From IMG/VR virus record IMGVR_UViG_3300042371_000288, positions 1 to 36,964 of that record: a DNA stretch of 36,964 nt. One strand, given 5' to 3'. Positions within the stretch are counted from its first letter, which is position 1, and each line of letters starts with the position of its first letter. This document shows positions 14,176-23,086 of the stretch, piece by piece. Origin of the DNA: a virus. A program made the position numbers and the translations under genes. The notes below the pieces were generated by a model. That model ran no database searches. It worked only from the letters and a program-made list of their open reading frames with translations, and had not been told where the DNA came from.

Positions 14176-15846
14176 TTACCTATTAGTTGAATAAGCTGCG
14201 CCGATAGTAGATGCTGGACGTGCCATGCCGGCCAGTCCCATAGCCGCTTTAGCGCGTGTTGGGCCTGGTTGCCTCATGGCTTGCTCAACTAGAAAATCTT
14301 GCACTGCTGGCGACCAGATTCCCTTTGATACAGCATAAGTTGCTAACGCTTCAGGCAACACGCCCAACTGATGCCCTACGCCAGCCGCAAACAAATCAGC
14401 AATAGAAGATCGAGCAGCGGTTCCTGACTCTGGAAACTTATTCCCCATCAACTCAAGATTCTGACGCGCCCAATCCGTCCACGGCGCTTTGTTCATTGCA
14501 AACCCGCCTTTCCAGGATGAAGTGTCTTCAGCGCGTAATTGCTGCAAAAGATTAGCTGGAGTGGCTAATTCACTGCCGACTGAACTGGTTGACGCTTTGC
14601 CGAGCAAAGCCAATTTGCGATAAGCCGCATCCGCATTGCGCAAAATATCGGCATAACCTGGGTTTTGTTGTTCCATCATGCCAATCATTTCAGCCTTGAC
14701 TTGCTCAAAAGCCTTGCCAAGCAAATTATCGGTTGAGCCTTTATTTGGATTCTCTAGACTCGCAATCAGCTTATCCAGATCGCGGTCAATCAATTTTAAG
14801 GTTTCGCCAGGTATGCGTTGACCATCTTTGATTTTACTTAAAACAGTATCTTTCAACAACGCATCAAACTTTGATTGCGCTTTTGGCTCAATCTGTCCCG
14901 CCATATCACGCAATTGCAAAAAAGAATTTTGCAATTCTGGCGTCAATTCGCCGGATGAGTTTTTAGCAAGATCATTGTAAACATCGCCAACGGCTTTATA
15001 GACTTTCTCAAAACCTTTAGAACCTGGCTCAATGTCGCCAATGTTAGTAAACTTTTGCGTCAATCCTTGCAACTGTGGAGACATGACAGCGGTTGAGGAT
15101 GATGTTGCTTGCAGTCCCGTATTCAATTCATCAATAACGCCTTGCAATGATGCCGTGTTAAACGATTCAAGTGAACGTCTTTGCGCCTTTTCAATTGCTG
15201 AACCAACCAACGGAACTGATGTTAACTTTTCCTCTGCTGTTTTCCATCCGCTGCCTAACGCTTGCGCTAAGGTGGGTTTAACGCCCTTTTCCCAGAGCGG
15301 TTTGACATATTCTTGAGCGACTGGGCCGCGCATTGCTTTTGCTGCCAGGCCGGTTAAACCTTCGCCAATCATAGATCCACCAGCAACTAATCCTGCCTCT
15401 GTCATTCTGTTTTCAGGCGCTAACAATCCGCCGACAAGGCCAGAACTGACCGCACGCCCAATCATTGAAGCGGGGCCAAGACTGGTTGCTGCTGCGTATT
15501 GCGGTATTTGCTCAAGCGTTTGACCGAGGACGGCTGGCCATCCGGCTTCTGCTGTATAAGCCTTCATCCGGTCAAGTTCAGCAATATCAGACGGCGTTAA
15601 TTCAGCGCCAGGAATAAAACCTGCCATCAAGCCTTTCAAGCCTTTACCGCCGGTGCGTAAGCCAATCAAAGCGCCTTTGCCTATCCGCTCCATTGTGGTA
15701 TCACTGCGCGGGGACGATATATCAACCTGAAACTCATATTTACTGGGCTGATATTCTGGTTTTGGCAATGACTCAACGGACGGTTGTTGATATTGCGTCC
15801 AAGGGCCGCTTGGTTGAGTGCTATATTGTTCCCACGGTTTAGCCAT
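14176..15846 (-). CDS. Internal virion / DNA ejection protein (556 aa)
   Basis: GGAGAAGG sets ATG 15846, which shares one base with the previous stop (TAATG). The N-terminal 50 residues are Pro/Gln/Tyr-rich (PWEQYSTQPSGPWTQYQQP). The region of about 65-175 is Gly/Ala-rich and hydrophobic (GALIGLRTGGKGLKGLMAG, SSGLVGGLLAP), and the rest is mainly helical. Length, composition and place after two other internal proteins fit a P22 gp16/gp20-type ejection protein that enters the cell envelope ahead of DNA. Exact equivalence is inference. Confidence 0.7.
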   Translation of the reverse strand: MAKPWEQYSTQPSGPWTQYQQPSVESLPKPEYQPSKYEFQVDISSPRSDTTMERIGKGALIGLRTGGKGLKGLMAGFIPGAELTPSDIAELDRMKAYTAEAGWPAVLGQTLEQIPQYAAATSLGPASMIGRAVSSGLVGGLLAPENRMTEAGLVAGGSMIGEGLTGLAAKAMRGPVAQEYVKPLWEKGVKPTLAQALGSGWKTAEEKLTSVPLVGSAIEKAQRRSLESFNTASLQGVIDELNTGLQATSSSTAVMSPQLQGLTQKFTNIGDIEPGSKGFEKVYKAVGDVYNDLAKNSSGELTPELQNSFLQLRDMAGQIEPKAQSKFDALLKDTVLSKIKDGQRIPGETLKLIDRDLDKLIASLENPNKGSTDNLLGKAFEQVKAEMIGMMEQQNPGYADILRNADAAYRKLALLGKASTSSVGSELATPANLLQQLRAEDTSSWKGGFAMNKAPWTDWARQNLELMGNKFPESGTAARSSIADLFAAGVGHQLGVLPEALATYAVSKGIWSPAVQDFLVEQAMRQPGPTRAKAAMGLAGMARPASTIGAAYSTNR

Positions 15847-17291
15847 TACTGTACCTTCTCCCAATTGTTAGCTTGCGCCGGATCACCGCCTTTGAATTTA
15901 TAACCATCTTGAACAGTGCCAATTGTTGGGCCGGATGCTGTTTTTGATCGTTCTAATCTTTGTAAAAGATCCGGATATTTTGCTATGGCTTTTTGATTGA
16001 TGTCATAAACCACACGCAACGCCGCCTTGCGTGCTTCCGTTGGTGTGCGAGGATCAGCAATTGCACCAGCTGCGCCTTCCATCATTTTTTGTTCGTAATC
16101 TGAAATAGCGCCAGCGCCAACTAATGACTTGGCTAATCCTTTGATTTGCGCCTGAATGGGTTGCAGTTCAGCCGTAGCCGTAAAAGATTCATCCTGCCTA
16201 CCAAATTCACCCGATGTAATGCCTTTCACTCTAGCTTCTAAACCGCTAGACATGGATTTATCAATCAAATCGTTAATTGATTCAATCGGCGGCAATGTCT
16301 CTAGCGTTGAAACTTTGGTTTCTGCTGTTTCCTTTTTGCCTGCTGCGCTTTTAGCTTCTTCAATTGCTGTGGTTTCTTCAACCTTAGCCTTGCGCTCCCT
16401 TTGTTGACGCTGTTCTGGCGTTATAAACTGGCCGGAGGGTAGCCTTTGTTTAACCGCATCGGCCAACATAGCGCCGATCCTGACTTTTTCAGGGCTGCCA
16501 TTTGGCAATGCTTGAAACTGTTGTTGCATCATCTGAATATCTGCATCCGTAAGCGCCTCAGAGCGTGCGCCTTGCGGGATTTCAGCGGGTTGCATCATTG
16601 GAACGGGTGGCTTATACATTGCACCTTGTGGTGTCATTTCAACGCCGCCATAACGCTGTTCGTATGATGGCATTGGCCCCATGCGTCGTTCAGCGCCGCC
16701 ACGCGCGTAGGTTTGCGCTTCTGCTGATCTGCCTTCTAATTCAGCCTTGGTGCGGTTTGTCATGATGCCAAATTGCTGAGCCGCCCTATGGCCTGCGTCT
16801 GGCGTAATAGACTCAGGATCATAGCTGCCTGGTGGAATCGGTAAACCGGATTCTTGCAGTTGACGAATGGCGCTACCGTTGGCGGTGTGAAACTTGTTGA
16901 GCGCCATGGCAGGAGGCATGCCCGATGCAATATCCGCGTCATACTGATCGGCATTAGCGCCTAATGCGCCTGCTGCCATTTTGTTGACGCGCTCACTAAT
17001 CTGAGATTGCATATTTTGCATTTCAGATTGCTGCTTCATCATATCAAATTGGTTTCTGCCATATTGCTGCATGAATGACGGGCTGATCGCGCCAAGTTCA
17101 GCCGCAGTTGGCGCTTGATTGCGCTGAAACAATTCACGCAAACGTTGCTCCTCTGCAATCTGACGTTGTTTTTCTTGCAGGTTTAACTGTTCATTTTGCA
17201 ATATATAATTGCCAACCAATCCTTTTTGCCACGCTAATGGATCTGGCGCTGATGCTGCAATGGTTTTGTAAAGTTCGGTTAAATCAGCCAT
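15846..17291 (-). CDS. Internal virion / DNA ejection protein, coiled coil (481 aa)
   Basis: ATG 17291 has GGAG nine bases upstream and starts just after the previous stop. It opens MADLTELYKTIAASAPDPLAWQKG. Long Gln/Glu-rich helices (LQEKQRQIAEEQRLRELF and FQRNQ) predict coiled coil, followed by a Met/Pro/Gln-rich middle and a helical C-terminus with AGAISDYEQKMMEGA, a segment common in phage injection proteins. It probably packs inside the capsid with its neighbours and is ejected with the DNA. Confidence 0.7.
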   Translation of the reverse strand: MADLTELYKTIAASAPDPLAWQKGLVGNYILQNEQLNLQEKQRQIAEEQRLRELFQRNQAPTAAELGAISPSFMQQYGRNQFDMMKQQSEMQNMQSQISERVNKMAAGALGANADQYDADIASGMPPAMALNKFHTANGSAIRQLQESGLPIPPGSYDPESITPDAGHRAAQQFGIMTNRTKAELEGRSAEAQTYARGGAERRMGPMPSYEQRYGGVEMTPQGAMYKPPVPMMQPAEIPQGARSEALTDADIQMMQQQFQALPNGSPEKVRIGAMLADAVKQRLPSGQFITPEQRQQRERKAKVEETTAIEEAKSAAGKKETAETKVSTLETLPPIESINDLIDKSMSSGLEARVKGITSGEFGRQDESFTATAELQPIQAQIKGLAKSLVGAGAISDYEQKMMEGAAGAIADPRTPTEARKAALRVVYDINQKAIAKYPDLLQRLERSKTASGPTIGTVQDGYKFKGGDPAQANNWEKVQ

Positions 17292-17292
17292 G

Positions 17293-18153
17293 TTATTTAC
17301 TCCACCATCCTGCATCTTTGCCTGCGTTATAAATAGAACCAGCGTTACTACTGATCGCGTTCAGCATACCGCCAGCGCCAATATAGGGAGCCGCTGCTTG
17401 AGTTGCTGCTGCTTGCTGCATGGCACTGTAAGCCGGCGCTGATGCTTGCATGGTGCTAGTACCGATATTGCCAAGATTAGCCGCTGATTGAGCGCCAAGA
17501 TTAGCCGCGCCGCCGTAAATATCAGCCGCTTGAGCGCGTGATCCTAGCCGTTGCGCGTAATTCTGTTGGTTTTGTTGAAGTTGTGACGTGCCATACTGCT
17601 GCTGTTGGCTAAGATTTTGCTCAAATGCTCTGCCGTAAGCTTGTTGCGCTCTTTGCCACGCATTCTGAAAACCAGTAGAAGCAACGCCTTGTCCGTATTT
17701 CATAGCGGCTTTTTGTTGAGCGCCTGAAAGCAATCCACCGCGTGCTGCTGCACCTTGTCCCAGTGCTTGCAAGCCTTGCTCAAGTTCAAATTGATAACCA
17801 GGAGTTGCTTGCAGTTCCGCGAGATTGCGCACCATTGGCGTATACAGCGGAGACTGCTGATACTGCTCCATGGTGTACGGCGTGCGGTACTGGCTCAGAT
17901 CAGTCTGATACTGCGCGTATTGCTCAGGATCGGCTAATCCTCGCATCTGTTCGCGGTATGCTTTGGTGGCTTGCTGTCCTGTTTTCAGATACGGTGCAAA
18001 CCTTCCTGCGCTTTCACCATATAATTGCTTGATAAATGCCAGTTGCTGTTTAGCTAATTTGTTTTGCTGACCAGCCGCCGCACCTTGACCAGCCGCGCTA
18101 ACGCCAGCGCCTATAGCGCCAACCGCCGTACCTGCTACCGCTGCAAATGTCAT
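17293..18153 (-). CDS. DNA transfer / ejection-type protein (286 aa)
   Basis: The start is Gly/Ala-rich and hydrophobic (AAVAGTAVGAIGAGVSAAGQGAAAG), like the P22 gp7-type ejection proteins. The middle has TPGYQFELEQGLQALGQG and AARGGLLSG, a signature of phage DNA-transfer proteins, followed by Gln-rich helices. The end is Ala-rich. It forms a set of three with the next two genes and overlaps the upstream cupin gene by 4 bases. Confidence 0.75.
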   Translation of the reverse strand: MTFAAVAGTAVGAIGAGVSAAGQGAAAGQQNKLAKQQLAFIKQLYGESAGRFAPYLKTGQQATKAYREQMRGLADPEQYAQYQTDLSQYRTPYTMEQYQQSPLYTPMVRNLAELQATPGYQFELEQGLQALGQGAAARGGLLSGAQQKAAMKYGQGVASTGFQNAWQRAQQAYGRAFEQNLSQQQQYGTSQLQQNQQNYAQRLGSRAQAADIYGGAANLGAQSAANLGNIGTSTMQASAPAYSAMQQAAATQAAAPYIGAGGMLNAISSNAGSIYNAGKDAGWWSK

Positions 18154-18581
18154 GATATATTCTCCAAAAACTTCATATCAAATTCGCTGTATGTTTCGAC
18201 AACATAATCCTTTTCAATGTCTGCAATATCACGGTCAGCTTCGCCTCTTAACTTATGGATTGTCGTCCATATTGTATCTTCGTGGATATACAATGCGCGC
18301 TTTGTGCCTGGTGGAGTGATAAACGTGTCTGGGCCTTTAATCTCTTTGCGCCCTTCTTCTGTGTAGCACGTTATCTTACCCATCGACACGATGTTGACGT
18401 GTTCATGCAGATGGATTCTGCCTGTGATAAATGTACCTGCTGGCATAAAGATTTGCCGAACGTAAACTCCATCAGCAAAGTAATGCTTTAACGGACATTC
18501 AACGCTAGGAAGTTTTGCAATCTCATTTTCGAGCGCAAGGATTTTGGTTCTAGCAGTTGAATGTTCGGTAATCTGACTCAT
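18150..18581 (-). CDS. Cupin-fold phage protein (143 aa)
   Basis: Residues about 45-120 form a small beta-barrel: AGTFITGRIHLHEHVNIVSMG followed by GPDTFITPPGTKRALYIHEDT. Histidines in HLHEH and the later YIHED can make a metal site, as in cupins. Proteins like this are found among phage virion genes, with unknown function. An N-terminal helix (residues 10-25) precedes the barrel. Start and stop overlap both neighbours by 4 bases. It could be a small-molecule or metal-binding accessory protein of the virion. Confidence 0.7.
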   Translation of the reverse strand: MSQITEHSTARTKILALENEIAKLPSVECPLKHYFADGVYVRQIFMPAGTFITGRIHLHEHVNIVSMGKITCYTEEGRKEIKGPDTFITPPGTKRALYIHEDTIWTTIHKLRGEADRDIADIEKDYVVETYSEFDMKFLENIS

Positions 18582-18715
18582 TTCTTCTTGCTAGGCTTAG
18601 ACTTACCCGCCATGCTGTAAGCAATCGCAGCGGCCTGCTTAACCGGTTTTTTCGCATTTACCTCAGTCTTGATATTCTTGGCTATGGTTTCCTTGCTGCA
18701 TCCTTTTTTCAACAT
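18578..18715 (-). CDS. Small basic protein (45 aa)
   Basis: MLKKGCSKETIAKNIKTEV... with KQAAAIAYSMAGKS and a Lys-rich end. The pattern (K-G-S-x-E-x-I-x-x-N-I ... QA-A-IA) is common to many tiny phage proteins. It overlaps the cupin gene by 4 bases, and AGG is close upstream of its ATG. Likely a DNA- or protein-binding accessory; function unknown. Confidence 0.6.
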   Translation of the reverse strand: MLKKGCSKETIAKNIKTEVNAKKPVKQAAAIAYSMAGKSKPSKKK

Positions 18716-18723
18716 GTCTGACC

Positions 18724-19437
18724 TCAGATTTGAATCGCTGTAAATATAACGCTGGGTGTCACCGGTGTTGTTGGTGTTGTGCTTGCCGGTAAAGTTTGAA
18801 TTGAGATGTTAGTGTTTTCAGTTTGCCAGATCAATTCAATATAATCGCCAGCATTGACCGCTTGAATAAAGTTTAACGCTGCAATCAGTTTACCGTCATG
18901 ACTTCCGTGTTTATTCGGGATTGTGTACTGGCTATTGCTTTCAATAATATCAACGCCGTTAAGTCTAAACCAAATGTTAACTTCTGACGGTTGATTTGCA
19001 TTGTTTTCAGTGCTAACAAATTGAATACTAAACTGGCAATTATACACACCTGCAACGTCAAATGTTACGCGGGTTAGCGCCACAACAGTGACATTATAAT
19101 GCCCGTCAATCGTATCTAGTTCGACAGGATAAGCCGTTGTAGTGTTAGCTGCGTATTGGTCAGAGTTATCATAGAACTGTCCGTATGCCTTTTGTGCGGC
19201 TGGGCCTGACCATGTAACCCACGTCGTACCATTCCAAAATACAGGTTGACCAAGATCGGTATCAAAGTACGGCTGACCAATGAAAGCGTACTTAGTTGGA
19301 CGGTCAGTTGTTGCGCCGTTACCTATGACAGCCGATAGAATCGTTTGCACACGGTCAAACCATTGCTTCCACACCGGGCGCATGATACCGTTTGCGTCAG
19401 TGGCAACAGATTGAAATGGTGGTTGAGGGAATGTCAT
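18724..19437 (-). CDS. Virion-associated beta-sandwich protein (237 aa)
   Basis: It begins MTFPQPPFQSVATDANGIMRPVWKQWFDRVQTIL, a start common to phage tail or neck proteins that also contains a QPYFDTDLGQPVFWNGTTWV clip. Residues about 95-237 are a long beta-sandwich-like domain (AGVYNCQFSIQFVSTE, NIWFRLNGVDI, NAGDYIELIWQTE), resembling C1q/TNF-like jelly rolls used as trimeric knobs on phage appendages. That fold call is inference from strand pattern. The ATG overlaps the previous stop by 4 bases. Confidence 0.65.
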   Translation of the reverse strand: MTFPQPPFQSVATDANGIMRPVWKQWFDRVQTILSAVIGNGATTDRPTKYAFIGQPYFDTDLGQPVFWNGTTWVTWSGPAAQKAYGQFYDNSDQYAANTTTAYPVELDTIDGHYNVTVVALTRVTFDVAGVYNCQFSIQFVSTENNANQPSEVNIWFRLNGVDIIESNSQYTIPNKHGSHDGKLIAALNFIQAVNAGDYIELIWQTENTNISIQTLPASTTPTTPVTPSVIFTAIQI

Positions 19438-20336
19438 TTGAACATATCCATGATAGAGCGTTTTGTTTTTTTCCAATCCGTTTTGGACGCTAAATCAGCC
19501 AACTGTGCTGCTGTTAAAACATCGCCATAACCAGGCAAAGCGCCTACAGCGGTTGATGCAACATCACCATAACTCATGGGGCTTTCCATGCCATACTTAG
19601 CATATTGGTTAGTGGGATCATACGGTTCATTCAGCGCACTACGCGCCATACCAGCCAAACCGCCAGCGGCCATTAAGGTTGCTGCTGGGTGACTACGTAA
19701 AATGTTGGATGTTTTTGGGTTGAATTCCCCTGTATTGTCTGTAGCTGATTTGATTGCGTAAGGGTCTACAATAAGTTTGGAGTTTCCTGCATATTCATCA
19801 TACATATCTGCCGCAGAAAATCCAAGACGTTTTGCAATTGATCCTCTTAACTTTTGCATTAAAGCAAAATCATCACCTTCATAATAATTAGCAATATTTT
19901 GTATATTTTCCAGCAATCCTTCTTGGGTGACTGAATCTGCTAAATCTTTTATATTATCTTCGTTTATTACTTTTTTTCCAATAACATTATTTAAAAAATT
20001 AAATTCTTTTTTTTCGTTTTTTCTTCCGTATCTGACATCGCGAAAATAATCATCTATGTCATTAGATGTGGCTGAATTGCCTTTTAAGTACAAATAATTT
20101 GCTAATTGATTATTATTATTATTATGAAATTCAGCATCTAATTCTGCTGGCAAAACAAAAATTCCACCAAACTTTCCTTTGCTTGTATCAAGCCTATTAA
20201 ATGGTAATCCGTAATTTCTAAAAATTAAAGGGTTTTTATTTTCGTCAATGTGTTCACTATTTCCAAGCCAATTTTTTAAATTGTTTTTTGATGTTTTGGT
20301 ATTATAATTTTTGAACAATTCCGCTAATGATGCCAT
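19434..20336 (-). CDS. ADP-ribosyltransferase-like domain protein within the virion gene cluster (300 aa)
   Basis: Residues 20-213 follow the layout of the ART-like domain found in phage polyvalent/MuF-type effectors: NWLGNSEHIDENKNPLIF (22-39), then LDTSKGKFGGIFV (49-61), and the closing DPYAIKSATDNTGEF (191-205). The usual YHGT catalytic start is FRNYG (39-43), so the expected His is missing. Residues 214-300 are a hydrophobic Gly/Ala-rich tail (AATLMAAGGLAGMA) with a basic end. The gene is AT-rich with poly-Asn (72-76), unlike its neighbours, suggesting acquisition. It lies between gp10-like and ejection genes, so it may be packaged and injected. It could also be an inactive relic or a structural protein. 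Confidence 0.55.
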   Translation of the reverse strand: MASLAELFKNYNTKTSKNNLKNWLGNSEHIDENKNPLIFRNYGLPFNRLDTSKGKFGGIFVLPAELDAEFHNNNNNQLANYLYLKGNSATSNDIDDYFRDVRYGRKNEKKEFNFLNNVIGKKVINEDNIKDLADSVTQEGLLENIQNIANYYEGDDFALMQKLRGSIAKRLGFSAADMYDEYAGNSKLIVDPYAIKSATDNTGEFNPKTSNILRSHPAATLMAAGGLAGMARSALNEPYDPTNQYAKYGMESPMSYGDVASTAVGALPGYGDVLTAAQLADLASKTDWKKTKRSIMDMFK

Positions 20337-20337
20337 G

Positions 20338-21981
20338 TTATTTATCCGCCTGAGTTGCCATTGCCGCCGCCGCAATGAAGATTACTTTTACAGGGTCAGT
20401 GATTCTAAACTTGAACACGAAGTTACGCGATACGCCAAGCCTACGCCATTCAGCACGCTTGTTATATTCACCCATGCGCCCGAATGAAGTCCACATCTCA
20501 TTTCCGTAAGCAAAGCCACCATCACGACTGACCTGCAACATTATTTGAGGATTTGAGCCTTGACCAGTCACTAGGCCGGTGCCTTGCTCCATATCTAACC
20601 GTAGCCGATAGATGTGCAATTTGTTGAATGAGTCAGCCGCAAAAAAGTGAGGTGTTATCAATTCCCGCGCTATTTCCTCGCCGTTGTCGGTAAAATGCTC
20701 AGGGTCAAGATAATACAATTTGCCGGTGCGATAATCGGCGGTTATTGCTTGATTGATAAATTGAGTGCCGCGATTCCCATAATGCCGCGTGTCATGGCCT
20801 GATTGCAGTTTCGACCATACTTCCGTGGTGTCGTCATAAAGCCACGTTACGCCTTCTTGCTGGAATGAAATCTGATAAAACTCATGTCCATTCTGGCGAT
20901 AGCTGAACGCGATAGCATCACCTGGGTTGCTGTATTGGCTAAACAAGTAGTCCAAGTCCGTCGTGGAAACAACAACAGGCTGGTAGTTTTGAATTTTAAC
21001 GACCGACAATCCACCGCGCCGCGTGCGTCCCAAATAGAATAGCTGACCGCCGCATCGAGCCATTGACCAGCGAGCCGCGATACCAATGTCAGTTGGTGAA
21101 CCTGCTATACGTGACAACGGGAACGGAAAGCCGCCATCGTTTTGCCAGTATTCTTGCGATATAGCGCCAAGCAAAACCAGGTTTCCGTTGTCCACCGTTA
21201 CGGCTTGCAGATCATCCGTGTACGCTTCTTTGCTGGCGTATTGCAGCGGGTCCCAGTAGAGTCCATCGTACTGCCCTGACAGCCAAAATTGCTTGGTACC
21301 AGGATTGTTGATTATGAAATACGAATCAAGAAAAACGACCGTGTTAGCGCCAGGAAAATCAACGCCAGTGCTGGCGGATGTTATTTCTCTAAAGTTGTTG
21401 ACAACCTTAATAGTGCCGGACGCGCTACCGCTGGCGACGGTGTTAAACGTCCACTCGTTGCCGCCCGTAACGGTTATGGTGTAGTTTCCGCCGAGAAGGT
21501 TAGCGTCGCCATCAATCGTTACAACATCGCCTGTCACGCGGTTTGTGAGCGGTTCTGTAACCGTGACCAGAGTAAGCGTGCGACTGTACGCCAATGAAGC
21601 AGTTTGTGGTTGAAATATGTAACCGTTTTCGCCGTCAACAATGATGAGTTGTTGACCATTATCGGACATGGACACGGTGCCAGATCCGGTAGCCAGCGCA
21701 CCGCGCCTTATGCTTACGCCATCACCACGAACCTCAAAAAGTTCGTTATTGACTACAACGTATAACAGGTTTAACGCTTGAAACCACCACATACCGCGTG
21801 CTGGATTACCGCCGAAGTCAGTAAATAGCCTTAAGCCTGGCGTGCCATAAGCCACTAATGCGCTTTTATCCTGTTCCTTTTTGACTTCTAGGAATATGTT
21901 CTGGCGAACCTGAGCAGTGATAGCGCGAGAGCGTCCATCAACGCCTGGGCCGAGTATTGGCAGTTTGATTGTGCTAGGCAT
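20338..21981 (-). CDS. P22 gp10-like packaged-DNA stabilisation protein (tail hub)
   Basis: 547 aa, close to gp10 family size. It begins MPSTIKLPILGPGVDGRSRAI and contains AYGTPGLRLFTDFG, RGMWWF and later FSYRQNGHEFYQISF, all typical of the gp10 beta-rich hub. An inserted Ig-like segment (about 135-190, TEPLTNRVTGDVVTIDGD) is also seen. The protein closes the head and forms the central hub of the short tail, below gp4. It overlaps the gp4-like gene by one base, the same order as in P22. Confidence 0.85.
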   Translation of the reverse strand: MPSTIKLPILGPGVDGRSRAITAQVRQNIFLEVKKEQDKSALVAYGTPGLRLFTDFGGNPARGMWWFQALNLLYVVVNNELFEVRGDGVSIRRGALATGSGTVSMSDNGQQLIIVDGENGYIFQPQTASLAYSRTLTLVTVTEPLTNRVTGDVVTIDGDANLLGGNYTITVTGGNEWTFNTVASGSASGTIKVVNNFREITSASTGVDFPGANTVVFLDSYFIINNPGTKQFWLSGQYDGLYWDPLQYASKEAYTDDLQAVTVDNGNLVLLGAISQEYWQNDGGFPFPLSRIAGSPTDIGIAARWSMARCGGQLFYLGRTRRGGLSVVKIQNYQPVVVSTTDLDYLFSQYSNPGDAIAFSYRQNGHEFYQISFQQEGVTWLYDDTTEVWSKLQSGHDTRHYGNRGTQFINQAITADYRTGKLYYLDPEHFTDNGEEIARELITPHFFAADSFNKLHIYRLRLDMEQGTGLVTGQGSNPQIMLQVSRDGGFAYGNEMWTSFGRMGEYNKRAEWRRLGVSRNFVFKFRITDPVKVIFIAAAAMATQADK

Positions 21982-23084
21982 TAGCGCCCGTACCCGTCTG
22001 CGTAGATGTTGTAACGCAACTGACTAGTATTCATCAGCGCAACGTCAGTTTGCAGCGTCAGAGTGCGCTGATTCAATCGTTTAATCTTTTTCAACGCTGA
22101 TTCGGCTAATGCAACAGTCGTTGGCCGTATATTAAACTGGTATTCTTCAGCAATACGAATAGCTAAATTGAATACCAAAGCTTCCCAGTAACCAGGCGGT
22201 AGGCTAACGGTTGCGGTGGGATCAGCAATCATTGCAAGCGGCTTCCAACTGGTCAATGTTATGCTTTCATTGTTAACCGCGCAAACCGGATAAACGTACA
22301 AATTTCCTAAAGGAAACGCCGGTTCATAATAACAATAACTGGGAAAGTTGGTTTGCAGCGTTTTCAGACGAATGTCATTGTAATCATCATAACCAATAAC
22401 CTGCATTGGGTAATCAACAGGAATGGCACCAGTGCTAATTGTCAGATACGCGCCGACTATTTTAGTAGGCCGCACAGTGTCAAAATCGCCACCTATTCCT
22501 ACGCTATAGGACAGTTGACTAGCCGCGAGTGGGAAAGTCTCCCGCGTAACCTGATACAGCATGAGTTCTTCTAACGCCCACGCGTCTATCATGCGGTTTA
22601 GTGATTCTAAACCATCGCGCAATTCTGATGCCGTCAGATCAGTATCAACCGCTGATACCTGTATCAGCCTCATAGCGGCACGAATCAAATCGTTGCCGGT
22701 ATACATTTGACCGACGTTTTGAACTGTCTTAACGGCGATTGTATACGGACTCACCCACGCCCAAACGTGCGGTTCGGATGCCCACAGCGTTGACAGTTCA
22801 ACCCAAACGGGGCCAGGTAATGACCAGATATTTGGAATCGTTACCGGACGCGTAACATTGCCGCCATAAACCAACAAATCATACTCAATCGTTCCGTCTG
22901 CAACGTAAAACGATATGTTATAGCCGTCTACAGTAACAGGATTGTTAATCTGTGTGGTACACGCTAAGTCAGAGAATAACGTGACTGGCGTTATTGTGCC
23001 GTGATAATAAACCGTAGCATAAACTGGCGCACCTAATTGGCCGCCGGATTGTGGAACCAGATCAAGGGTGAAGTATTTAGCCAT
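21981..23084 (-). CDS. P22 gp4-like head-completion protein with N-terminal extension
   Basis: 367 aa. The region from about residue 128 (NDLIRAAMRLIQVSAVDTDLTASELRDGLESLNRMIDAW) to about 300 is the gp4/tail-accessory-factor domain that binds under the portal. In front of it sit about 120 extra residues of beta-rich sequence (TLDLVPQSGGQLGAPVYATVYYHGT...) that P22 gp4 (about 166 aa) does not have; these resemble the small carbohydrate/collar modules seen at the start of phage fiber proteins. The last 60 residues are helical. It probably seals the portal and offers an extra exposed domain. Confidence 0.8.
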   Translation of the reverse strand: MAKYFTLDLVPQSGGQLGAPVYATVYYHGTITPVTLFSDLACTTQINNPVTVDGYNISFYVADGTIEYDLLVYGGNVTRPVTIPNIWSLPGPVWVELSTLWASEPHVWAWVSPYTIAVKTVQNVGQMYTGNDLIRAAMRLIQVSAVDTDLTASELRDGLESLNRMIDAWALEELMLYQVTRETFPLAASQLSYSVGIGGDFDTVRPTKIVGAYLTISTGAIPVDYPMQVIGYDDYNDIRLKTLQTNFPSYCYYEPAFPLGNLYVYPVCAVNNESITLTSWKPLAMIADPTATVSLPPGYWEALVFNLAIRIAEEYQFNIRPTTVALAESALKKIKRLNQRTLTLQTDVALMNTSQLRYNIYADGYGR

Positions 23085-23086
23085 GT

